Notes: generated by a model not told the origin, from the letters alone. A stretch of DNA of 64,000 nt from JASDSY01 sp041441465 (GCA_041441465.1 JASDSY010000030.1:62001-126000); one strand, 5' to 3'; positions 54,301 through 63,231 are shown, counted from the stretch's first letter. Numbers and translations are program-made.

Positions 54301-54446
54301 AATTTGAGGATATCTTAATAGAAAGAGGCGATACTATTTACGTTCCGACCGCCGTTAAAGTTTACCGCAACGAAACGAAGGAAATAATCGATCTTGTCTA
54401 TAAATTAACTCTTACATTTGCTGGTATCAAGGCGGCTTTTAAATAA
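51366..54446 (+). CDS. Wza-like polysaccharide export protein with six SLBB repeats
   Basis: 1026 residues: signal peptide (about 1-28), a linker, a polysaccharide export domain opening with YVVGPGDGLIIHVWN (about 214-228), then SLBB units recognisable by G-x-V-x-x-P-G strands: FIAGEVSNPGTYTI, GIAGNVKRPGIYEI, IEGNIERPGSYQF, VSGAIFKPGIYDL, VIGEVKYPGNFII and ILGEVYNPGAVIF. Lys/Glu-rich coiled linkers lie at about 640-720 and 810-860. Such proteins form the outer-membrane or periplasmic channel for exopolysaccharide. No Wzc kinase or glycosyltransferase is adjacent. Confidence 0.9.
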   Translation: MKRKLCLLLVIVFIATQVIAPGFAYAQFAIAQNEAKAPGVEGANNFFTSDANTAKTVPAAIDKNSFNSSFNNIYTRDAGGNENLNNVRVNPSFKANQARIGERANQYVGRLKPGSFANYKATDEINVEKINNLTNGNKQDEQFYNLDELYKVKTFADYNREFFKEDVTKQETISKVQDINLDLEPFGYKIFENSQNLNFSPIMNVAAPDDYVVGPGDGLIIHVWNKLMDESFAVETTREGKVNIPKIGEVYIWGLKFKDVEKVIEREISKLFSDCKVSVSLGKIRSIDVFIAGEVSNPGTYTIPALSTVLNGLMMAGGPTKNGSLRKIILRRGSEEKVIDLYKFLLYGDRADDLRLNSQDTIFVPIIGDTAGIAGNVKRPGIYEIIKGSEIAELIRMAGGITAKGYLSNVQLIRTVNNEKRVIMDVKANEKSGVIIKDGDLVKVFSIFNKASNFFNIEGNIERPGSYQFVEGMRVSDALKCGGTILSGTFMEKAELRRVITEGKAYNYSQTQQTTDAGYELIYVNIGEVLAGNKKSDIQLKPMDTLKIFSKETVRPQPKIAVSGAIFKPGIYDLAAKMRVRDAIFLAGNIMPEAFLERAEIVRRVPVIKKEVTALKEIIQTKTGEVILAPAVLKTAEVAVGTAEIKSVSKLETLKNKLKEQMAKKNKKESSVKAAVIEEDNIKKTQAAPEEEKIKNDAVLIQKQTDSKEKFENYEHKVITINLRKAMEGDPEENIMLENFDQINILKVSEGVANNSVEVIGEVKYPGNFIIKRGERLSSLLERTGGFTKDAFLNGVIFTRKSVQERQQENIKKLVSEAREKIKETSAMLAKNAENAEQVKQEREALQVQEKEIEKIAEEMPKGRITIMLSDLVNNKNSVMDIELEDGDKLYIPRTPSDVAILGEVYNPGAVIFRPDTKLETYLEWMGGYTRNADKSRIYVVKADGTTISKTAFLKHRTILNFRYEKSSEEAKQAMKYDKFEDILIERGDTIYVPTAVKVYRNETKEIIDLVYKLTLTFAGIKAAFK

Positions 54447-54480
54447 TAATCAAAATGTTGCCTGCATAATTTATATGATA

Positions 54481-54514
54481 AAAAAATCCGGCTGATTTTA
54501 GCCGGATTTTTTAT
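54481..54514 (+). terminator. Rho-independent terminator after export gene
   Basis: AAAAAATCCGGCT pairs perfectly with AGCCGGATTTTTT around a 6-base loop, and can act in both directions. Confidence 0.93.
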
Positions 54515-54555
54515 TTTGACTTAAAGTTTAAATTAAAAATCCGATATTAATATTT

Positions 54556-55485
54556 ATGAAAAAGATAAATTTTAATAACTTTAAATTAAAAATGCCTATT
54601 ATAAGGCAATATTCATTAAAAAACAAAAAAATCCGAATCGAAAATATTATTTTCGCATTTCTCGCGTTTTTATTATTTTCGTATTCAAATGCGGTTTGCG
54701 CGTATGCAGCTCTTCCGAATGAACAAAATGCCGAAATGGAAATCGAGACCGATGATAATGCGATATCTGGTACGGTCGACGAGAGCGTTATTGTGTTAAG
54801 CGATGAGGAAAGCAATAAGAAATATGACATATACGTAAATATTCCTACATTTTCATTGAGACTCATAGCCGACGGCAAGGTCGAAAAAATGTATAAGATC
54901 AGAGTCGGTTCTTTGAAGCATAAAACGATATGCGGCGAGGGAGAAATAACAAGAAAATTTTCACCTTCCTATTTTAGATATTCGTCGGGGCCTCAAAAAG
55001 GTGAAATAATAAAATATTCGAATATACGAAACCATTATAAAGGTAAGATAATAAAAAGAATTAAAATCCCGTATGAAAAGGTAAAAGGTCTTGAACTTGA
55101 AATTAACGGTGAAATTACCGGGCAGATAATACATTCGACCACTAATCCCGAGACACTTGGGTATCCCTGCTCGACGGGCTGTATAGGAATGTCGATAGAA
55201 AGCATGCTCGATCTTTATAAGCTAGTAAACCCCGGAACTCGTGTGGTAATCGTATATAAACCGGTGGAATATTATAACGGAGTTTTTTACTTTTATGATG
55301 ATGTTTATCAAACTGGTATAAATTACGAGGAAATTGTGAGTGAAATCCTCGGGGATAACGGCATTTCATATACCGACGATTTCGTGGCGACTATCGTAAA
55401 AAAAGGCAAAAAAGCAAAAAAAGTTAAAATAATAGACGTTTATCGCGAAATTAAGCAGAAACTGGCGCTTGCCGAGATCGAATAA
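54556..55485 (+). CDS. L,D-transpeptidase (YkuD) with N-terminal membrane segment
   Basis: 309 residues. A hydrophobic segment at about 32-50 (IIFAFLAFLLFSYSNAVCAY) is a signal or anchor. The YkuD domain (about 97-235) has IIHSTTNPETLGYPCSTGCI, with the catalytic His and Cys in place (HxT...STGC). The segment after it (YEEIVSEILGDNG) is a helical tail of about 60 residues. The ATG at 54556 lacks an obvious ribosome-binding site. It is the second such enzyme in the window, suggesting that 3-3 peptidoglycan crosslinks matter to this cell. Confidence 0.88.
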   Translation: MKKINFNNFKLKMPIIRQYSLKNKKIRIENIIFAFLAFLLFSYSNAVCAYAALPNEQNAEMEIETDDNAISGTVDESVIVLSDEESNKKYDIYVNIPTFSLRLIADGKVEKMYKIRVGSLKHKTICGEGEITRKFSPSYFRYSSGPQKGEIIKYSNIRNHYKGKIIKRIKIPYEKVKGLELEINGEITGQIIHSTTNPETLGYPCSTGCIGMSIESMLDLYKLVNPGTRVVIVYKPVEYYNGVFYFYDDVYQTGINYEEIVSEILGDNGISYTDDFVATIVKKGKKAKKVKIIDVYREIKQKLALAEIE

Positions 55486-55501
55486 ACCTTCTTTATAAAA
55501 T

Positions 55502-55538
55502 AAAAAAACGGCTTTTTAGCGAAGCGGAAAAAAGCCGT
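55502..55538 (-). terminator. Bidirectional-looking terminator after lutC
   Basis: On the minus strand ACGGCTTTTT and AAAAAGCCGT pair around an 11-base loop and are followed by seven T. It ends the leftward queE-lutABC unit, 36 bases past lutC, and also lies just after the rightward YkuD gene. Confidence 0.85.
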
Positions 55539-55573
55539 CAGGATAATTAAAAAAAATTAAATTATATTTTTTA

Positions 55574-56116
55574 TTAATAAATCATTACGAAAAGCTTTTT
55601 AGGTCCATGCATGCCGTGGACTATTTTTTTTTCGATGTCGGCTGTTTTAGAAGGGCCTGAAATTATGGTCAGATTGCTTATCTTCTGGAAATCTCCGCCG
55701 TGCGCATTAAATATGTCGTTCAGGTTATCGAAAATTTCCGGCGCTTTTTTTATTAATATGTTTACCGGCGGCACGAGCGTTTCTTTCAGGTCGTGTTCCA
55801 TTGAATTCAAGGCGACCGCTCCGGAGCCGGCTATGATATAATCGTATCCCGTTATGGAAATATCGCAGTCAGCTGTCAAATTTTCTGATATTAAGATTTT
55901 ATCGCTGTCTTGCATGCCGATTTTATTTACTATATCTTTTTTTAGTAAGTCATTCAGGCAGCTCGAAATATGAACTATAATTTTTTTGACTGCGGCTTCG
56001 CCTTTTACCAGTTCGGTTATTTTTTGCGCTGCCGCTTCGGCTGATTCGAGTTTTAATGCCTGGCCGCCGTTATCATTTAAATTGGCGGCAAAAATATTGA
56101 ATGAATCCTGGCTCAT
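55574..56116 (-). CDS. lutC: LutC-like LUD-domain protein
   Basis: 180 residues forming the LUD domain as in LutC of the lactate utilisation complex LutABC, which oxidises L-lactate to pyruvate. ITGYDYIIAGSGAVALNSM and PVNILIKKAPEIFDNL are family segments; the last part ISGPSKTADIEKKIVHGMHG is the most conserved. Its start overlaps the lutB stop by 4 bases (ATGA), so translation is coupled. No metal-cluster Cys is present, as is normal for LutC. Confidence 0.85.
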   Translation of the reverse strand: MSQDSFNIFAANLNDNGGQALKLESAEAAAQKITELVKGEAAVKKIIVHISSCLNDLLKKDIVNKIGMQDSDKILISENLTADCDISITGYDYIIAGSGAVALNSMEHDLKETLVPPVNILIKKAPEIFDNLNDIFNAHGGDFQKISNLTIISGPSKTADIEKKIVHGMHGPKKLFVMIY

Positions 56117-57531
56117 TTTTTGAAATACTCCTCGAAAAAAGTTTTTTCCGGCGCTTTGATAAAATTTCTGCCGCGGAATTTATCCCAGAACGGAATGTAA
56201 AATCTTCCTGAAATTTTATTCGATAATTTTTCGGCGAATCTAATGCCGTATGGTATAAGGCTTCTGGTAAATTCGTATGAATAAAAAAATCTGTATGAGA
56301 ATGAAAAGCATTTCTTGACGATTCTTTTTAAAGATAAGCTTGACGCCGGGAGTTCGGCGAGCCGCTTTCTGTGTTCAATTATGATTTCTGGAATATCTAT
56401 TTTCATCGGGCACAGGCTTTTACAGAAGCCGCAAAGCGTTGAGGCGTCGAGCATTTCTTCGCACGCGGCGATGCCCTTAAAAAAAGGCGCCAGCATTATT
56501 CCGATAGGGCCGCCGTATGTGAATTCGTAACCGTGGCTTGCCAGACGCTGAAATACAGGGCATACATTCTGGCATGCGCCGCATCTGATACATCTTAATA
56601 TTTTTTTCATTTTAGCGTCCGAGGCGATCTTGAAACGGTTTTTGGTTACTATTATATAATACCTTTCATGGCCTGCTTCAGGCGCGGATGTAATCGTAGT
56701 GTAGGCGTTTAAAAGCTGGCCCGTCGCCGATTTGGAAAGTATTTCAAGAAAATTTGGAATGTCCGAAAATTTTGGAATTAATTTTTCTGCGCCGAAAACT
56801 GCTATATGCGTTTGCGGCAGAGTAAGGCACATTCTTGCGTTACCTTCATTTTCGATGACCGCTATGGAACCTGTTTCGGTTACGGCAAAATTAGCGCCGG
56901 TAATGCCTACTTTCGCGCTCAAAAATTTATCGCGCAAATATGACCTGGCGAATGCCGTCATCTGATTGATATCGTCCGTTAAGGGCATATTAAGTTTCCG
57001 GTTAAATATTTCAGCGACTTCTTCTTTTGATTTATGCAGTGCAGGCGCTGTTAAATGTGCCGGCAGTTCGCCACAAAGCTGGACTATGAATTCACCGAGG
57101 TCGGTTTCGATAGGACTGATGCCGTGTTCTTCAAGGTAATGGTTCAAGCGCATTTCTTCGGTAAGCATGGATTTAGATTTTACAGTAAAATCTGCGTTTT
57201 TACTTTTAATTATTTCCGTAATCTTTGCTGACGCCATATCGTAATCGTCGTATACGAAAACTTTAATGCCTTTAGACTCGGCATTTTTAATAAAACACTC
57301 GAGATTTTTTTCGAGGTTTTCTATCGAATTGTCGCGAGCGTCAATGGCATTTTCACGGGCTTTTTCGTAAACTGCGGATGTCTTTCGTATTACGTCGCAT
57401 CGTTTTTTCAATGTCGTTGCTGTCGCGTTTTTTAAATTGCGCTGCAGCTTCTTATTGCTTAGTTGAGTTATCGAATTTTGACGGACTTTTATTAAATTTT
57501 GTTTTTCATTTGATTGCATAACATTTTCCAT
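56113..57531 (-). CDS. lutB: LutB-like iron-sulfur protein
   Basis: 472 residues: an N-terminal LUD domain (about 60-290, with GANFAVTETGSIAVIENEGN) followed by two 4Fe-4S motifs, CIRCGACQNVCP and CGFCKSLCP. This is the LutB arrangement, passing electrons from lactate oxidation. Two ATGs, at 57531 and four codons on, are both possible starts; neither has a strong ribosome-binding site. It lies 24 bases after lutA. Confidence 0.92.
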   Translation of the reverse strand: MENVMQSNEKQNLIKVRQNSITQLSNKKLQRNLKNATATTLKKRCDVIRKTSAVYEKARENAIDARDNSIENLEKNLECFIKNAESKGIKVFVYDDYDMASAKITEIIKSKNADFTVKSKSMLTEEMRLNHYLEEHGISPIETDLGEFIVQLCGELPAHLTAPALHKSKEEVAEIFNRKLNMPLTDDINQMTAFARSYLRDKFLSAKVGITGANFAVTETGSIAVIENEGNARMCLTLPQTHIAVFGAEKLIPKFSDIPNFLEILSKSATGQLLNAYTTITSAPEAGHERYYIIVTKNRFKIASDAKMKKILRCIRCGACQNVCPVFQRLASHGYEFTYGGPIGIMLAPFFKGIAACEEMLDASTLCGFCKSLCPMKIDIPEIIIEHRKRLAELPASSLSLKRIVKKCFSFSYRFFYSYEFTRSLIPYGIRFAEKLSNKISGRFYIPFWDKFRGRNFIKAPEKTFFEEYFKK

Positions 57532-57555
57532 ATCTTGAAATTTTTAAATTTGATG

Positions 57556-58293
57556 CTAATTTGAGCAATAATCAATAAATTCGGCAAAATGGTAAAATTT
57601 TATTTTTAAATTTTGCGCTTCGGATACGCTTTTTAAATGCATAAGGCATCCTGCGTCGCAGGCGACAAACGCGCTTAAATTTAATTCTTTAACGAATTCG
57701 AGCTTTTTTGTCCCGATATCTATTGAAAGTTCAGGCATAGCGGCTGAGAATGAACCGCCGAAACCGCAGCAGGTATTATCGTAAATATCCGCCTCGAACC
57801 ATTTTAAACCGCTTATAGAGTTCAATATGTTTTTGGGGCTTTCATCGATTTTTAATTCATTTAAAAGATGGCACGATTTGTGGTAAAAAATAGCGCCTTT
57901 ATACTTTAAATTAAGCTTTTTATAAGCGTCGGACTTATACATAAAATCCGAAAACTCGATTATCTTTTCGCAGATTTTTTCCGAGCTGCTTTTAAGATTC
58001 AGGTTCTTATAGTTATTTTTTACCATGGCAGCGCATGATCCTGAAGGCACTACTATATAATCAGCGTCGGTTTGAGAATATAAATCTATAAATTTTTGCG
58101 CAAGCGCCGCAGCGTCATCATGAAATCCCATGTTATATCCGGGTTGGCCGCAGCAGGGCTGATTTTTTTTTACTTCAGGCTCGATTCCGCATTTTTTCAT
58201 GACATTTATCATGGAAAATGCGGTGTCTGGGAAAAATTGATTTATTAAACATGGTATGAACAGCGATACTTTTATTTTATCTATATTAGCCAT
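57556..58293 (-). CDS. lutA: LutA-like CCG-domain protein
   Basis: 245 residues with two Cys-rich CCG domains: the first contains NQPCCGQPGYN and the second contains YHKSCHLLNEL followed by NTCCGFGGSFS. These bind an unusual iron-sulfur cluster and are thought to hold the lactate-oxidising site together with LutB. AAAGGA lies before the ATG. It begins 15 bases after queE, so all four genes appear to be one transcript. Confidence 0.9.
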   Translation of the reverse strand: MANIDKIKVSLFIPCLINQFFPDTAFSMINVMKKCGIEPEVKKNQPCCGQPGYNMGFHDDAAALAQKFIDLYSQTDADYIVVPSGSCAAMVKNNYKNLNLKSSSEKICEKIIEFSDFMYKSDAYKKLNLKYKGAIFYHKSCHLLNELKIDESPKNILNSISGLKWFEADIYDNTCCGFGGSFSAAMPELSIDIGTKKLEFVKELNLSAFVACDAGCLMHLKSVSEAQNLKIKFYHFAEFIDYCSN

Positions 58294-58308
58294 AAAAATC
58301 CTTTATCT

Positions 58309-59007
58309 TTATACTCCCCTTAGTTCCGGCGGCCATATATATTTATGCATTTGCAATTGAAACCGTGCCGGTACCTTATCTTTCAGCATTAACTCTATTA
58401 TGGTTTCCGGTTTTATTTGACCGAATACGCTGGAAAATAAAATTTTACTTTTTTCATAAAGCTTTTTATCAAATATTATTTTTTTTGAATATTCATAATC
58501 TTCGATGCTTCCTATCACGAATTTTATTTCGTCATCATGTTTCAAATAATTTATATTATCCGGGAGCATTCTCTCATTCATGCCCGATGACGGCGTTTTT
58601 ATGTCCATTATTATAACGGCCTTTTTATTTATGTCTTTTATTGAAATTGAACCTGAAGTTTCAATCAATAATTTTGGAGCTATTCCGGAAAATTTATGTT
58701 TGTTTTCTTCCTGCCAGTCGATGACGGCGTTTATTAAAAAAATTATATTTTCCTGCAGAAGCGGCTCGCCGCCTGTTAATTCTATAATAGGTGCGTTTAA
58801 TGTTTCGATTTTTTTTATTATCTCGCAAATTGTCATATCGGCGCCTTCGTCATATGCGTATCGGGTATCGCAATAACTGCATCTTAAGTTGCAGCCTGTA
58901 AGCCTTATAAATACGCATGGCAGTCCGGCATACGTTGATTCGCCCTGGATACTTTTAAATATTTCATTTACTTTAAACGATAAATTAGCATTTTGTAAAA
59001 ACTGCAT
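58309..59007 (-). CDS. queE: 7-carboxy-7-deazaguanine synthase (QueE)
   Basis: 232-residue radical SAM enzyme of queuosine/7-deazapurine synthesis, turning 6-carboxytetrahydropterin into 7-carboxy-7-deazaguanine. The cluster-binding C39-x3-C43-x2-C46 is in TGCNLRCSYCDTRYAY. The N-terminal EIFKSIQGESTYAGLP and ELTGGEPLLQ are diagnostic. AAGGA lies before the ATG. The other pathway genes (queC, queD, queF) are not in this window. It heads the leftward unit with lutABC, an uncommon pairing. Confidence 0.93.
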   Translation of the reverse strand: MQFLQNANLSFKVNEIFKSIQGESTYAGLPCVFIRLTGCNLRCSYCDTRYAYDEGADMTICEIIKKIETLNAPIIELTGGEPLLQENIIFLINAVIDWQEENKHKFSGIAPKLLIETSGSISIKDINKKAVIIMDIKTPSSGMNERMLPDNINYLKHDDEIKFVIGSIEDYEYSKKIIFDKKLYEKSKILFSSVFGQIKPETIIELMLKDKVPARFQLQMHKYIWPPELRGV

Positions 59008-59142
59008 CTTATATTCCTTAATGATTATATTTCGAAATTTTTTTCATATTATATCGAATAAGTTAAAATTTTAAAAGTAAAATTTAAATTTTATTGTTTT
59101 TTTATTGCATGCATTGTCAGAAGTATCCGCTAAAATATGTTC

Positions 59143-59171
59143 TTGAAATAAAAATTGAAAAGTATTATAAT
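59143..59171 (+). promoter_or_regulatory. Promoter candidate in the 59008-59384 gap
   Basis: TTGAAA (59143-59148) and TATAAT (59166-59171) lie 17 bases apart. It would transcribe the M48 protease gene with a leader of about 200 bases. The rest of the gap is A/T-rich and shows nothing else, and no minus-strand promoter for queE stood out. Confidence 0.45.
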
Positions 59172-59384
59172 ATTATAATATGACTGTCTAAAAGTGAAAA
59201 TATTTTCATTTGCCGGAAAATTATTGATTTTAGTGTATCGTAATTTACTAATTTCAGTTATCGGTTTATATTGGGCATGTTCGTGTAAAATATGAAACAA
59301 AACAAAAACAAACATAAAAATAAAGTTGATATGGTATGAAAATTGCTTTTTTAGTTTTATATTTTGTGAAAAAGAGGTGAAATT

Positions 59385-60836
59385 ATGAAAAGTAACAATT
59401 CGATAATTAATTTGCTGTTCTTGATTTTTATCAGCGCCTTTTTGCTGTCGGCATATCAGCCGCCGGCATATTGCCAGGATTCAGATGATGAAGAAGATAC
59501 ACAAGGAAGGTTAGAACATGAAGTTTTATATGAAAAATATAAAAATGCCCCGGATGGCTCTGAAGAAAAGGATGAACTTTATAAACAATATTTAAAATCC
59601 TATTCTGAGTACCAAAAAAATCCATCGGGCAAGAAAAATTCCGATAGTGAAAAAATAAATAAAAATTCAAGTGAAAAAGACCGGTTAAATGAATGGAAAA
59701 GCAAATATTCCAAGGATAAGAATCCTACCGATACAAAAGCCGATAAGAATTCCGGGTCTAAACGGCAAAAAACTTATCAGTACGGTGATGACGTAAAAAA
59801 TTCACGCGCAAAAGCTGACGAGGCATACGAAAAATATAAAAATGCCCCCGACGGTTCAGAGGAAAAGGAACAATATTATAAAGAGTATCAAAAAGCTTAT
59901 AGAGAATATCTTTCAAGCTATTCCGAATCGAGGAAGCTTGAAACCGGAACGGCCGCCGAATCCGATGAAGATGATGTGCTCATATCAAAACCTAAAGAAA
60001 AAAAGGGCGGGAATGTTAAAAATGCTCCGGTTAATAAATTAAATGCGCCTGTACCCGGCGTTTCTTACCTTGTAGATACTCCGGCTACGCCTGTTCCAAA
60101 AGTTGAAGCCGGCGGCGGCGGCGGCGGTTACTTCAAAAAGGTTTTTAAAAAGGCCGAACTTGCCACTGAAAAGCTTATAGGCGCCCAGACTTGCGCGGCT
60201 CTCGAATTAGTTTATGGGGTCAATAAAGATCCCGCCCTTAACGAGAAATTAAACCGCGTAGCTCAGAGAATCGCGGCCGCTTCAGACAGGCGCGACCTGG
60301 ATTATAAGTTTAAGATTTTAAATATGTCAGATGTGAATGCGTTTGCGGTACCCGGCGGAACGATATATGTCACCAAAGCAATGCTGGATTTTGTTTCGTC
60401 CGATTCCGAGCTGGCTTTTGTTTTGGGCCACGAAATGGGCCACCAGGTAGGCAAGCATTCATTAAAAGCCATTGAACGCACAATGCTTATCGAGTATTTT
60501 ATAAAAAAATCGAAGGCCGGCGTTATTAAAAATAATCAGCAGGCGCTTGAGATTGCTAATGTGTTTATGGGCCTTAAATATTCGCGTGATAACGAATTTC
60601 AGGCGGATCAATATGGTTTTAAATACGCCTCTTTTACAGGTTACAATCCTTATGGCGGTGTAGGATTTTTCCAGAAGCTGAAAGCTAAATATGAAACCAC
60701 TAAAACTCCGGCGTTTTTAACGCTGTTTCAAACCCATCCTCCGACATCAGACCGCCTTGGAAGAGTTAATGATATGGCAAATAGTTTCTCGCAGACTCAT
60801 ACCGAATGGAGATCATACGCGCCTCAACTCAAATAA
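59385..60836 (+). CDS. Secreted M48-family zinc metalloprotease
   Basis: 483 residues with a signal peptide (about 8-28). The catalytic domain at about 265-480 has the zinc motif H349-E350-M-G-H353 and the third ligand E404 in DNEFQADQYG, as in BepA/Loi-type M48 proteases that check outer-membrane protein assembly. The 230-residue region before it is unusual: acidic/basic low-complexity with a duplicated unit, YEKYKNAPDGSEEKDELYKQ and YEKYKNAPDGSEEKEQYYKE (starting near residues 45 and 147). A Gly run (about 243-248) links to the protease. The ribosome-binding site is GAGGTG before the ATG. Confidence 0.92.
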   Translation: MKSNNSIINLLFLIFISAFLLSAYQPPAYCQDSDDEEDTQGRLEHEVLYEKYKNAPDGSEEKDELYKQYLKSYSEYQKNPSGKKNSDSEKINKNSSEKDRLNEWKSKYSKDKNPTDTKADKNSGSKRQKTYQYGDDVKNSRAKADEAYEKYKNAPDGSEEKEQYYKEYQKAYREYLSSYSESRKLETGTAAESDEDDVLISKPKEKKGGNVKNAPVNKLNAPVPGVSYLVDTPATPVPKVEAGGGGGGYFKKVFKKAELATEKLIGAQTCAALELVYGVNKDPALNEKLNRVAQRIAAASDRRDLDYKFKILNMSDVNAFAVPGGTIYVTKAMLDFVSSDSELAFVLGHEMGHQVGKHSLKAIERTMLIEYFIKKSKAGVIKNNQQALEIANVFMGLKYSRDNEFQADQYGFKYASFTGYNPYGGVGFFQKLKAKYETTKTPAFLTLFQTHPPTSDRLGRVNDMANSFSQTHTEWRSYAPQLK

Positions 60837-60863
60837 ATAAAAAGAACGGTGGTTTTTTTATAA

Positions 60864-62903
60864 ATGTCTTTAAGTTTTAAATTAAACTGTGAAAATTTTA
60901 TCATTGATACATATAAAAATTTCGATTATGAATGGATAATAACAAACGGCCTGGGCGGTTTCGCTTCCGGTACTCCGATGCTTTGCAATGCCAGGAAATA
61001 TCACGGGCTTCTGGTTGCCGCTTTTAACCCGCCAGCCGACCGCTACCTCGTACTTTCTAAAATTGACGAGGAAATAACACGCGATAACGAAGAATATTTT
61101 TTAGCTGTAAATCAGTATGAAAAAGTTTTTCAGCCGACAGGATTTCGTTATCTTAAAACATTCGAGCAAATTCCGGAGCCGGTTTTTACATATAGCGTTA
61201 ATGATATCACGCTGACTAAAAAGATATTCATGGTCTACGGCCAAAATACGGTAGTTATCAAATATGAAGTTATTTCGGCGGTCCGCCCGTTTACCCTTAA
61301 AATGTATCCGCTCACTAATTTTCGTGATTTTCACGGCAATACCTCGGCTAAAAATCCGGGTTTCAAGTATGACATAAATCATAAGGATAAAAACCTTAAT
61401 ATTATATTTTCCGATAATGCGCTCGGCGCTAAAAACTTATATATGACATCAGATAAGGCGATATTCAAACGTAATGAAAACTGGCATCGTGATTTTCTGC
61501 TGTACGAGGAAGTATTGCGCGGGGAAGAGGCTAAGGAAGACTTATTCAGTCCCGGCCGTTATTCGATTACCCTTAAAGCCGGCGATGTTTTTTATTTATA
61601 CGCTTCGACCGATTTTGAAAAGCCGGCGGAATCATTTAAAAAACTTGAAAAAAAATCAGCTGAACGCGCGGCGAAAATAATTAAAAGTTCTCCTGTTGAT
61701 AATGATTTTGCGCGTAAATTATCATATTCCGCGGATTCTTTTATAGTAAGCCGCCGATCGACCGGGAAAAAAACTGTAATTGCCGGTTACCACTGGTTTT
61801 CAGACTGGGGGCGCGATACTATGATAGCGTTGCCCGGTCTCACTCTTATCAATAAGCGCTTTGACGTGTGCCGTGAAATCCTTGAAACGTTTTCTGAAAA
61901 CATAAAAAATGGCCTTGTGCCGAACAGGTTTCCCGATAATTCGGAGATGCCTGTCGAATATAATACCGTCGATGCTTCGTTATGGTATTTCAACGCAATT
62001 TATAAATATTATCAATATACCGATGATATCGAATTCGTAAAAAAATTAATGCCCGGCATGAGAAATATAATTGAAAATTATATGTCCGGGACCGACTATA
62101 ACATAAAAATGGACCATTCTGACGGTTTTATAATGCAGGGCGCCGAGGGCTATCAATTGACATGGATGGATGCGAAGGTAAATGGTTTTGTCGTCACTCC
62201 GCGCACCGGTAAGCCCGTTGAAATAAATGCATTGTGGTATAACGCGCTTTGCGTTTATAAATTTTTCTTTAATGTTGTATGCTCCGAAATGCCCTTTGAA
62301 TATGACGAATTAATAAAAAAAGTCTTGAGTAATTTTTCTAAATTTATAAATCCTGAAAATGGTTCGCTTTATGATTTCTTGCTTAATAGTCCTGAAAATG
62401 GCTCCTGCGTGAGTGAGGAATCTAAAAAAATAAGGCCAAACCAGATTTTTGCAGTTTCATTACCTTTTTCGCCGCTGACTCAGGAAATTGCTGAAAAAAT
62501 AATGAAAATCGCGGCTGAGAATCTTCTGACTCCTTACGGATTAAGATCGCTCGCGCCTTCTGATAAAGACTATAAAGGCATTTATGACGGCGATAGGTAT
62601 AAACGCGATTGTTCGTACCATCAGGGAACAACGTGGGGATATCTTATAGGGCCGTATATTTCGGCGAGTCTTAGAACAGCTAAATATTCGCGCCATTCTG
62701 TAAATGAATGCCGCGAGCTTTTAAACGCTATGGAGAAACACCTTGACTGTGAAGGGATATTCAGCGTTTCCGAGATATTCGACGGCGATGCGCCCTATAA
62801 GCCTTGCGGCTGCATAAGCCAGGCGTGGAGCGTTGCCGAACTGCTGCGCGTTCTTTATGAGGACATTGACGGACATTTTCAGCTTAAACCGCTGTCAGAA
62901 TAA
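60864..62903 (+). CDS. Glycogen debranching enzyme (amylo-alpha-1,6-glucosidase family)
   Basis: 679 residues. The N-terminal domain has ITNGLGGFASGTPMLCNARK followed by YHGLLV, diagnostic for the bacterial/archaeal debranching enzyme family (GH133-type). The C-terminal (alpha/alpha)6 domain contains GYHWFSDWGRDTMIALPGLT and later SYHQGTTWGYLIGPYI. It removes alpha-1,6 branches from glycogen-like polymers and has no signal peptide. It starts 27 bases after the protease gene. Together with the GH13 gene it points to alpha-glucan storage and use. Confidence 0.93.
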   Translation: MSLSFKLNCENFIIDTYKNFDYEWIITNGLGGFASGTPMLCNARKYHGLLVAAFNPPADRYLVLSKIDEEITRDNEEYFLAVNQYEKVFQPTGFRYLKTFEQIPEPVFTYSVNDITLTKKIFMVYGQNTVVIKYEVISAVRPFTLKMYPLTNFRDFHGNTSAKNPGFKYDINHKDKNLNIIFSDNALGAKNLYMTSDKAIFKRNENWHRDFLLYEEVLRGEEAKEDLFSPGRYSITLKAGDVFYLYASTDFEKPAESFKKLEKKSAERAAKIIKSSPVDNDFARKLSYSADSFIVSRRSTGKKTVIAGYHWFSDWGRDTMIALPGLTLINKRFDVCREILETFSENIKNGLVPNRFPDNSEMPVEYNTVDASLWYFNAIYKYYQYTDDIEFVKKLMPGMRNIIENYMSGTDYNIKMDHSDGFIMQGAEGYQLTWMDAKVNGFVVTPRTGKPVEINALWYNALCVYKFFFNVVCSEMPFEYDELIKKVLSNFSKFINPENGSLYDFLLNSPENGSCVSEESKKIRPNQIFAVSLPFSPLTQEIAEKIMKIAAENLLTPYGLRSLAPSDKDYKGIYDGDRYKRDCSYHQGTTWGYLIGPYISASLRTAKYSRHSVNECRELLNAMEKHLDCEGIFSVSEIFDGDAPYKPCGCISQAWSVAELLRVLYEDIDGHFQLKPLSE

Positions 62904-62978
62904 AGCTTCTTTTATTTCACTAATAAAGAGAACGCGTGATTAAATAATAGATTTGTAAATATCTTTAAATTTGGAAAA

Positions 62979-63008
62979 ACAGAGGGCTGACAGGTCCTCT
63001 GTTTTTTT
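62979..63008 (+). terminator. Rho-independent terminator after debranching enzyme
   Basis: ACAGAGG (62979-62985) pairs with CCTCTGT (62996-63002) around a 10-base loop, followed by a run of T. The following 63009-63231 shows nothing recognisable. Confidence 0.85.
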
Positions 63009-63231
63009 ATTTCAGGCTGTTTTGGGAAGTTGGCAGATTTTTGAACAGCTGGTTAAAGCAGTTCAATTTATTTAATTTTGGTGAAATACAGGTGCAGCCT
63101 AATCATCCGGCATTTAGTCATTTTTATAATTACTAAACTATGATATTATTATAAAAAAGTTTTTTTAGATTTTGCGTGTTTGGCGTGATGAGATGATAAA
63201 AAAAGCATTATATTATGAACAGGATTCGATG

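Noticed and set aside
59160..59180. Tandem TATTATAA-like repeat as a CRISPR or phase-variable repeat
   Set aside because: It is a short A/T-rich stretch that is better explained as a -10 box region; there are too few units.
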